This document shows, piece after piece, positions 1 to 4,789 of a stretch of DNA of 5,594 nucleotides; position 1 is the first letter of the stretch; each line of letters starts with the position of its first letter. The DNA is taken from NCBI GenBank assembly GCA_030670005.1, contig DAOVCL010000136.1:1-5594 (forward strand), written 5' to 3'. The notes under the pieces were generated by a model that was given only the letters and a program-made list of their open reading frames with translations, had not been told where the DNA came from and made no database searches. Source of the DNA: Candidatus Zixiibacteriota bacterium (GTDB taxonomy: Bacteria > SM23-81 > DAOVCL01). A program made the translations under genes and the position numbers.

Positions 1-305
1 CCCATCTCCTCCACCCGAATGGCCACATCGGTGGGTGGACCAAACCTCTTTATCTCCGATCGGCTAAAATCATAACTTTGCCCCTCCACCTCCACATCCT
101 TGAGGGCATCCCTGATCTGATCGGCGGGAAGGGGTTGGCTAAAGTGAAGGGTCAAGAGGGTCCCTCCGGAAAAGTCTATGCCATATCTAGGCCCCTGATG
201 AACAATTAGGGAGACTATCCCGGCCAGGATAACGATGAGCGAGCCGGTGATGGCTATCTTCCTCTTCCCGATAAAGTCGATCTTCGTTCCGGTCAAAAGC
301 TCCAT
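1..305 (-). CDS. secF: SecF, protein translocase subunit (N-terminal part, runs off the window)
   Basis: SecF pairs with SecD in the inner membrane. The complex uses the proton gradient to help complete export of proteins through SecYEG. Only the first 101 codons are visible; the gene continues beyond position 1. After a short cytoplasmic N-terminus (MELLTGTKIDFIGKRK) there is one membrane segment at about residues 17-35, followed by the family signature YGIDFSGGTLL at residues 41-51 and the beginning of the periplasmic P4 domain (residues 52-101). The ATG at 305-303 is chosen because AAAGGGGG lies about five bases upstream and because the TM-plus-GIDFSGG layout matches normal SecF N-termini. 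It begins 12 bases after the secD stop, so the two are translationally close and surely co-transcribed. The later transmembrane helices and the proton-pathway arginine lie outside the window and cannot be checked. Confidence 0.96.
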   Translation of the reverse strand, partial: MELLTGTKIDFIGKRKIAITGSLIVILAGIVSLIVHQGPRYGIDFSGGTLLTLHFSQPLPADQIRDALKDVEVEGQSYDFSRSEIKRFGPPTDVAIRVEEM

Positions 306-317
306 TTCGTCCCCCTT

Positions 318-1958
318 TCAGATGGAAAGCCTGGCAACTTCCCGGCCGGCAGTCAAGCTATCAAATATTACCCTGGTTACAACAAGGGCCGTAAACATAC
401 TGGCTGCTATCCCCAGCATAAGGGTAGTGCCAAAACCCTTTATCGGACCTGTCCCCACCAGATAGAGGATGGCAGCGGTGAAGAAGGTGGTGAGGTTGGC
501 ATCCAATATAGTGCGGAAGGCCCGGGAGTAACCGGCATCTATGGCCACCCGCACCGTCTTGCCTGTCCTCAACTCCTCCCTTATCCTCTCAAAGATCAGC
601 ACATTGGCATCCACAGCCATACCTATGGTGAGGATGATCCCAGCTATCCCAGGCAGGGTGAGGGCAGCCCGCAGCCCGGCCAGGGCAGCCATAACGAAGA
701 TAAGGTTCAGGATCAGGGCCAGATTGGCTATCAACCCGGCCCCCTTGTAGTAGAAGACCATAAAGAGAACTACCAGGATCATACCGATTATGGCCGCATG
801 TATCCCCTTGCGGATGGAATCCTCTCCCAGGGAGGGGCCAACGGTTCGCTCCTCAATGATGTTTACCGGGGCAGGAAGGGCACCCGCCCTGAGCACAATG
901 GCCAGATCCTTGGCCTCGGTCATCTTCCCGATGCCGGTGATTATTGCCCTCCCATCTGGGATCTTAGACTTGATCCTGGGTGCACTGTAGACATTTCCAT
1001 CGAGAACAATGGCCAAGAGCCTGTCAATATTGGCCCCGGTCACGCGAGAGAAGATCCTTGCTCCCCTCTTGTCTAACCTCATATTTACAATCGGTTGGTT
1101 GGCTATCTCAGGGTCTAAGCCCCCCCCGATGGTGATCTTGGCATCGGTGAGATAGGCGCCGGTGAGCTCAGACTTCTTCTTCAACAGATATAACCATTTG
1201 ATCTGTCCTTCCCGATAGGTCTTATATTCAGCACCCCACCTCAGCTCCATATCCTGAGAAATTAGGGCCTGCACCTCTGGAAGGCTGAGGAGGCTGTCTA
1301 CCTGGGGAATATCCTCCTCAGGAACCATCACCTGACCGTTCTTCTGATTTAAAAACTCAACCAAATAGGAGAGGGGATGTTCCTCCTCAGATGTGCCCAT
1401 CTCCGCCTCCAGGCTCCCGGCGGGGGACTCCTTAAACAGCTCCTTCAGTTTGGCCTCTTCCTCCTCTTTTTCCTCCTTGTCCCCGGAGAGGATCTCGTCG
1501 ATCCTGTCCAGGAGGGCCTTCATATCCTTATAGTCTCTAACCAGTTTGAACTCCAAAAGGGCAGTCCTGCCGATGAGCTCCTTGGCCCTCTCTGGATCCT
1601 GTAGCCCGGGAAGCTCAATGATCATCCTATCCTGCCCCGATCTCTGGACCAGGGGTTCGGAGACGCCAAATTGATCCACCCGGTTACGGATGATCTCCAA
1701 AGCCCTATCCACAGCATCCCGGGCCTCCTTCTGAGAAAGCTTTGATTTGTCCACCTCAAGCACCAGGTGCATCCCCCCCCTCAGATCCAGGCCCAGTTTC
1801 ACCGCCCTCTTTTTCAATCTGGCCAACTCCCCTGAATCCATCTTTCCCCTGGCCTCCGAAGATATAGTGGCCAATCTCAAGGTGGGATAGAGATACCAGA
1901 TGGACAAAAGGAAAACCACGATGATGATAAAGATCTTAATCCTCTGTGCTCTTCTCAT
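318..1958 (-). CDS. secD: SecD, protein translocase subunit
   Basis: SecD is the larger half of the SecDF export motor. Its periplasmic P1 domain grips emerging preproteins and its membrane part carries protons. The gene is complete at 546 residues, within the usual range for separate SecD proteins. Visible order: basic N-terminus, TM1 (about 7-24), the signature KLGLDLRGGMHLVLEVD (54-70), P1 base (about 78-140, including RNRVDQFGVSEPLVQRSGQDR), a charged head region (about 141-260), return to the base (about 265-370), LRAGALPAPV (356-365), then five more membrane segments (roughly 385-403, 409-428, 433-453, 488-503, 508-530). The proton-path aspartate is present in GMAVDANVLIFER (446-458; D450). 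An acidic run, EEKEEEEAKLKE, sits at 162-173 in the head. The ATG at 1958 has GGGGAG about five bases upstream and lies 12 bases after the pdxJ stop. All hallmark motifs are intact, so this should be functional. Confidence 0.98.
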   Translation of the reverse strand: MRRAQRIKIFIIIVVFLLSIWYLYPTLRLATISSEARGKMDSGELARLKKRAVKLGLDLRGGMHLVLEVDKSKLSQKEARDAVDRALEIIRNRVDQFGVSEPLVQRSGQDRMIIELPGLQDPERAKELIGRTALLEFKLVRDYKDMKALLDRIDEILSGDKEEKEEEEAKLKELFKESPAGSLEAEMGTSEEEHPLSYLVEFLNQKNGQVMVPEEDIPQVDSLLSLPEVQALISQDMELRWGAEYKTYREGQIKWLYLLKKKSELTGAYLTDAKITIGGGLDPEIANQPIVNMRLDKRGARIFSRVTGANIDRLLAIVLDGNVYSAPRIKSKIPDGRAIITGIGKMTEAKDLAIVLRAGALPAPVNIIEERTVGPSLGEDSIRKGIHAAIIGMILVVLFMVFYYKGAGLIANLALILNLIFVMAALAGLRAALTLPGIAGIILTIGMAVDANVLIFERIREELRTGKTVRVAIDAGYSRAFRTILDANLTTFFTAAILYLVGTGPIKGFGTTLMLGIAASMFTALVVTRVIFDSLTAGREVARLSI

Positions 1959-1970
1959 TTCTTCTCCCCA

Positions 1971-2681
1971 TTAGCTCACCAGTTCCTTCATCTCCCTGAC
2001 CGCCCTCTCCAAACCAACGAAGAGGGCCCTACCAATGATGGAAAAACCAATATTTAACTCCTCAATGGCCTCTATTTGGGCCACATTCCTCACATTCCTG
2101 TAGTTCAGTCCATGGCCTGCTCCTACCCCCATTCCGAGCTTGTGGGCCATAGCGGCCATCTCCTCCAGCCTCTCCAGCTCCTCCAGCTCGGTGGCCGTGT
2201 CCTCCGCCCCTGCATATCTGCCCGTGTGTAGCTCCACAAAGTCAGCTCCCAACTTGGCCGCTGACTTTATCTGATGGGGTTCAGGATCAACGAACAGGCT
2301 AATCACAATGTCCCTTTCCCGTATCTCCTTTAAAATGGGGGAGAGATGATGGGCCTTTTCCGCCACATCCAGGCCCCCTTCCGTCGTCAACTCCTCCCTT
2401 CTCTCCGGCACTAAGGTGACCATATCCGGCCCTACCTCCTGAGCTATAGTGACCATCTCCTCGGTGGGGGCCATCTCCATATTGAGATGGGTCTTCACCA
2501 CCTCTCGCAAAAGCCTTAGGTCCCTATCCTGGATGTGTCTTCTGTCCTCCCTGAGATGCACAATGAGGCCATCTGCCCCGGCCATTTCCGCCAGCAACGC
2601 TCCTGCTACCGGATCCGGCTCACTCCCCTTACGGGCCTGCCTTAGCGTGGCTATGTGATCGACATTTACAGATAACCTCAT
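1971..2681 (-). CDS. pdxJ: PdxJ, pyridoxine 5'-phosphate synthase
   Basis: PdxJ is a cytoplasmic TIM-barrel enzyme that condenses 1-deoxy-D-xylulose 5-phosphate with 3-amino-2-oxopropyl phosphate to give pyridoxine 5'-phosphate, the ring-closing step of the DXP-dependent B6 pathway. The 236-residue length is normal. Compared from memory with E. coli PdxJ, a constant offset of three residues places N6, D8-H9 and R17 (NVDHIATLRQAR), catalytic H42 and R44/H49 (VHLREDRRHI), general base E69 (LNMEMAP), T99 (TTEGG), and H190/G191 (GAGHGLNY). All of these are conserved. The one exception is in the segment usually reading NIGH: here it is NIGF (210-213), which replaces a histidine at the phosphate-binding site with phenylalanine. 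The ATG at 2681 is preceded by GGGGGAAGG. The gene begins 13 bases after the upstream stop and ends 12 bases before secD. No acpS follows, although acpS is a common pdxJ partner elsewhere. Confidence 0.97.
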   Translation of the reverse strand: MRLSVNVDHIATLRQARKGSEPDPVAGALLAEMAGADGLIVHLREDRRHIQDRDLRLLREVVKTHLNMEMAPTEEMVTIAQEVGPDMVTLVPERREELTTEGGLDVAEKAHHLSPILKEIRERDIVISLFVDPEPHQIKSAAKLGADFVELHTGRYAGAEDTATELEELERLEEMAAMAHKLGMGVGAGHGLNYRNVRNVAQIEAIEELNIGFSIIGRALFVGLERAVREMKELVS

Positions 2682-2694
2682 CCTTCCCCCTTTC

Positions 2695-3768
2695 TTACTT
2701 CAAGAGCTGGGATATGGGGACAAACCTGATCCCCTTTCCTTCCAGTCTAGGCCTCTCCTCCTTAATCACCTTCCAGGTCTCTGCTGATAGCCTACCCACT
2801 CCTACTGCTTCCCCCTGCACCCAGGCCAGATGAGCAAGCCTCCTCAATTTGCCTAAAATATATTCTTTCCTTTCCCTCTTGTCAATGAAATCTTCAGAAA
2901 AAACCGCCATTGGCTTCCCCGTAAGGGATTTATCCTTAATTTGGTGACTTACCACCAGATACCTCCCTCCAAGCTCCTGCATAATGGCCAGCAAAAGATC
3001 CTGATCTGCCTCAGAGCCAAAGGAGAGGTCCAGCCCTCCCGCTTGGGGAAAATAATCCAAGACCTTCCGCACCCTCCCCCTTATCTGGTCTGGTTCCATA
3101 TCTGTCCTCACCTCCCATCTCCTCATCCCCGGCAGGGGGAAGGATTGCAAGGGGAGGGCAATGAGCACCTCCTTTCCACTTTTCTGTGCCCTACGCAAAT
3201 TCTTCTGCTCAGTACCCGGGAGAAAGGAAAGGGCCAAGGGGAGATTTGATCTCAGGATCTTAGTCAAGAGAGCCCCTTTCCTTCCCTCAAAATCCTGGAG
3301 GATAAGGGCAAGCTTTGCCGACCTGGCTGCAACCAAGGGATCCCTCTCCACCAGCAAGATATGGGTAATCCTCTCCCCAAATCCTACCCTCAGGGAGAGG
3401 CTCTTCCCCCTATTTAGCTCCGCCCCCTCAATGATCCGAGCCCCTGACCCCTGAAGTAGATGATTCAGACTCTGGTGGAAGTGGAGAAGGGAATAGACAT
3501 CGGATATCCTAATCCTCTCCTTTTTGATCCCCCCCTCTCCCCAAAAGCTGGCCACCTTCTCCTTGTCAACTCCATACCGCACAAGAACTGAGTCAATGGC
3601 CTCATCGACAGCCTCAGGCCTGATGGATCTGCCCCCCTTGTTCAGGGATAGTCTCCCCAGGGCCAAAAGGAGAAGAAAAAAACCAGCCAAAAGTAGGAAA
3701 AGGGGATAGAGACGATTTCTCTTACCCCTTCCTCGATGGCTCTTAGAGGTTCTTATGGGCAAAGACAT
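2695..3768 (-). CDS. Membrane-anchored divergent polysaccharide deacetylase (YibQ-like) homologue, probable pseudoenzyme
   Basis: 357 residues. A very basic N-terminus (RTSKSHRGRGKRNR) precedes one hydrophobic segment at about 21-38, so most of the protein should face the periplasm. Residues 50-145 are an extension I cannot assign. Residues 151-357 follow the divergent polysaccharide deacetylase (YibQ) family from end to end: KLALILQDF (152-160), LPLALSFLPG (176-185), GKEVLIALPLQ (198-208), GGLDLSFGS (244-252), YLVVSHQ (270-276), VFSEDF (289-294), AVGVGRLSAET (321-331) and IRFVPISQLL (347-356). The active family carries IDDFG, GHEVLIHLPM, NNHMGS, FLDS and IGHP at these places. Here the first aspartate of the DD pair, both histidines of the third motif, the NNH, the FLD aspartate and the GHP histidine are all replaced, so deacetylation is unlikely. 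The fold assignment is confident and the role is unknown. It is the first gene of the cluster with pdxJ and secDF. The ATG at 3768 has only a weak, distant Shine-Dalgarno (GGGAT, about 11 bases upstream), so the exact start is less certain. Confidence 0.85.
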   Translation of the reverse strand: MSLPIRTSKSHRGRGKRNRLYPLFLLLAGFFLLLLALGRLSLNKGGRSIRPEAVDEAIDSVLVRYGVDKEKVASFWGEGGIKKERIRISDVYSLLHFHQSLNHLLQGSGARIIEGAELNRGKSLSLRVGFGERITHILLVERDPLVAARSAKLALILQDFEGRKGALLTKILRSNLPLALSFLPGTEQKNLRRAQKSGKEVLIALPLQSFPLPGMRRWEVRTDMEPDQIRGRVRKVLDYFPQAGGLDLSFGSEADQDLLLAIMQELGGRYLVVSHQIKDKSLTGKPMAVFSEDFIDKRERKEYILGKLRRLAHLAWVQGEAVGVGRLSAETWKVIKEERPRLEGKGIRFVPISQLLK

Positions 3769-3793
3769 TGACTAAGCTCATCCCTTAACGAAT

Positions 3794-3824
3794 CATTTCG
3801 GAATTTCTAAGAAATTGCGAAATG
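3794..3824. repeat. 31-nt near-perfect palindrome upstream of the YibQ-like gene
   Basis: The outer arms CATTTCG (3794-3800) and CGAAATG (3818-3824) and the inner arms AATTTC (3802-3807) and GAAATT (3811-3816) pair around a TAA loop, with a single G/G mismatch (3801/3817). That is 13 of 14 possible pairs. It lies 26 bases upstream of the ATG at 3768, so it would sit in or near the leader of the operon. No T-run follows on the minus strand, which makes a terminator unlikely. It could be an operator, an mRNA leader hairpin or a dispersed intergenic repeat unit. Confidence 0.8.
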
Positions 3825-3879
3825 TTGGGGGTTGTTTGAAGTCCCGATCCCGGAGCGTGGGGAGGATTCAATCATGACA

Positions 3880-3914
3880 GCAGAGCAATCCGAGCGAGCA
3901 CAGGATTGCAGAGC
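3880..3914. repeat. Nested direct and inverted repeat
   Basis: GCAGAGC occurs twice in the same orientation (3880-3886 and 3908-3914). Between and overlapping these copies, GCAATCC (3885-3891) and GGATTGC (3903-3909) form a 7-bp inverted repeat with an 11-base loop. The mix of AATCC/GGATT and GAGCGAGC resembles the short dispersed intergenic repeats seen in many uncultivated bacterial genomes. That resemblance is from memory and is not demonstrated here. Confidence 0.6.
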
Positions 3915-3920
3915 GCCAGT

Positions 3921-3955
3921 CTTTTGTAGGGGTCGGATTTATCCGACCCGCTTTT
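3921..3955. repeat. Palindromic element flanked by CTTTT direct repeats
   Basis: GGGTCGGAT (3930-3938) and ATCCGACCC (3941-3949) are perfect inverted arms separated by TT, which in RNA would be an 8-bp stem with a TTTA loop. The element is bracketed by CTTTT at 3921-3925 and CTTTT at 3951-3955, which could be a 5-bp target duplication or chance. On the minus strand the hairpin is followed by CTACAAAAG, not by Ts, so it is a poor terminator for the lipoprotein gene ending at 4007. A REP-like dispersed element is the likeliest reading. Confidence 0.7.
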
Positions 3956-4006
3956 AGAGAAACCGAGGGGAGCTAAGTTCGGCCTGACGTCCGATAATGG
4001 CTGGTT

Positions 4007-4555
4007 TCAAAACTCAGACTCGTCCTTCCAATGGACGATATACCAGAGATCTGTGTCCTCATCCTTCCTGAATTTGAACTCTGCCTGGCCATGGGCCCAA
4101 TCTCCCATTGTGGGATACTCCTGCCAGAGGACAACCAACTCAAATCCCACCAGATAAACTATCCTGGTCTCGGAAAATGGATTATCGCCCTTGGAAGGCT
4201 CTATGGAGCTCTCCGGTTCCCCCAACCAGGTGAGGCGGATGCTCTTGTTAAAATATTTAAAGAGACCCTCCGTCCGCTTCAGATCCTCGGCCTTGCCATA
4301 GCTATCCCAGCTTCCCTTCTCATCATCAAACCATTCGAATTGAAAGTTCTCGTCCAAACATCTCTCATAGGCCTTAAGGTCCCGGTTCTGGTAGGCATAC
4401 CTGAAGTTCTGCAACACATTATCAGGAGAGACGGGTTTAAGCAGGGGTTCCCCCTCCTCCCTGCTGCTGTCCTGAGCCGGGGAGAAGGGATTTAGACATC
4501 CCATCCCCCAGAGGGGAATGAGGAGAACGGTAAGTATCAAAAGTCTCTTTCCCAT
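4007..4555 (-). CDS. Predicted lipoprotein with an NTF2/SnoaL-like domain, function unknown
   Basis: 182 residues. The N-terminus MGKRLLILTVLLIPLWGMGC is a short basic-hydrophobic signal peptide ending in a lipoprotein-type cysteine (C20). The lipobox is loose, with Gly-Met-Gly before the cysteine instead of Leu-Ala-Gly. The mature start CLNPFSP and a polar linker (to about 42) lead into SPDNVLQNFRYAYQNRDLKA (43-62), then YERCLDENFQFEW. This helix with a 'residues running through a daily-use cone' pattern (helix followed by a short strand ending in an aromatic) is typical of NTF2-like cone-fold proteins. Beta-rich stretches follow (RIVYLVGFELVVLW 131-144, GQAEFKFRK 156-164, WYIVHWKDE 171-179), closing with a W-x-I-x-x-W-x-D ending. 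The fold is an inference from pattern, and no catalytic set is recognisable. The gene has its own promoter, with GGGAG directly touching the ATG. It is separated by 238 bases from the next cluster, with no good terminator between them, so some read-through is possible. Confidence 0.88.
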   Translation of the reverse strand: MGKRLLILTVLLIPLWGMGCLNPFSPAQDSSREEGEPLLKPVSPDNVLQNFRYAYQNRDLKAYERCLDENFQFEWFDDEKGSWDSYGKAEDLKRTEGLFKYFNKSIRLTWLGEPESSIEPSKGDNPFSETRIVYLVGFELVVLWQEYPTMGDWAHGQAEFKFRKDEDTDLWYIVHWKDESEF

Positions 4556-4564
4556 CTCCCTTTG

Positions 4565-4592
4565 AAGATAACAAAAATTTTTCCCCTGTCAA
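4565..4592 (-). promoter_or_regulatory. Sigma70-type promoter with extended -10 for the lipoprotein gene
   Basis: On the minus strand there is a perfect -35 box TTGACA (4592-4587), a 16-base spacer, and the -10 box TATCTT (4570-4565), preceded by TG one base before it (extended -10, TGnTATCTT). The spacer contains A5T5 (4582-4573). Only nine bases separate the -10 box from the ATG at 4555, so transcription should begin about 2-4 bases before the start codon. The promoter stands downstream of the terminator that ends the previous gene, which fits an independent transcription unit. Confidence 0.82.
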
Positions 4593-4721
4593 GGTTTAAA
4601 GGGAGGGACTCTGACTAAAAAGCCCACAAGGTTACCATAATCGGGAAGTTTCTTCAGAAGGTGATTAAGAATTATAAGGGAAAAACTGAAGGCAGGAAGT
4701 GCCCCCAAGGAGAAGTGGCCA
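4593..4721. other. Short intergenic stretch with no recognised feature
   Basis: Between the terminator and the lipoprotein promoter I see no convincing gene, RNA fold, repeat or second promoter on either strand. A reading frame on the plus strand begins here but runs through the terminator hairpin and into the antisense of the secreted-protein gene. Confidence 0.6.
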
Positions 4722-4759
4722 TTAAAAAACTGCCGAAAGGTTTCCCCCTTCGGCAGTTT
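4722..4759 (-). terminator. Rho-independent terminator of the T9SS cargo gene
   Basis: On the minus strand an 11-bp perfect stem (arms AAACTGCCGAA at 4759-4749 and TTCGGCAGTTT at 4737-4727) continues after one mismatch with two more pairs around a short loop. It is followed by a run of six T (4729-4724) and then AAT. It begins 30 bases after the stop codon at 4790. The GC-rich core and T-tract are textbook. In the plus direction the T-tract is only three bases, so it should work mainly for the minus strand. Confidence 0.9.
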
Positions 4760-4789
4760 AGCAACTTCCCCTGTGCTTTGCCAATCGAG

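Noticed and set aside
159..174. Acidic repeat in the SecD head (residues 159-174) as a sign of an inserted domain
   Set aside because: The coordinates given are residues. The P1 head is naturally variable and total length is normal, so a charged loop is sufficient explanation.
541..1604. Several plus-strand open frames (541-750, 790-990, 798-1076, 1377-1604)
   Set aside because: They lie antisense within secD, whose protein motifs are unbroken. They have no family resemblance and no Shine-Dalgarno support.
2941..3709. Plus-strand frames opposite the YibQ-like gene (2941-3249, 3161-3454, 3524-3709)
   Set aside because: Proline/leucine/serine-rich shadow translations of a gene that aligns along its length with a known family.
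3930..3949. Hairpin as a terminator for the lipoprotein gene
   Set aside because: On the minus strand it is followed by CTACAAAAG instead of a T-tract, and it starts 57 bases beyond the stop codon.
4031..4495. 154-codon plus-strand frame opposite the lipoprotein
   Set aside because: The minus-strand frame has a signal peptide, lipobox, promoter and domain pattern. The plus-strand frame has none of these.
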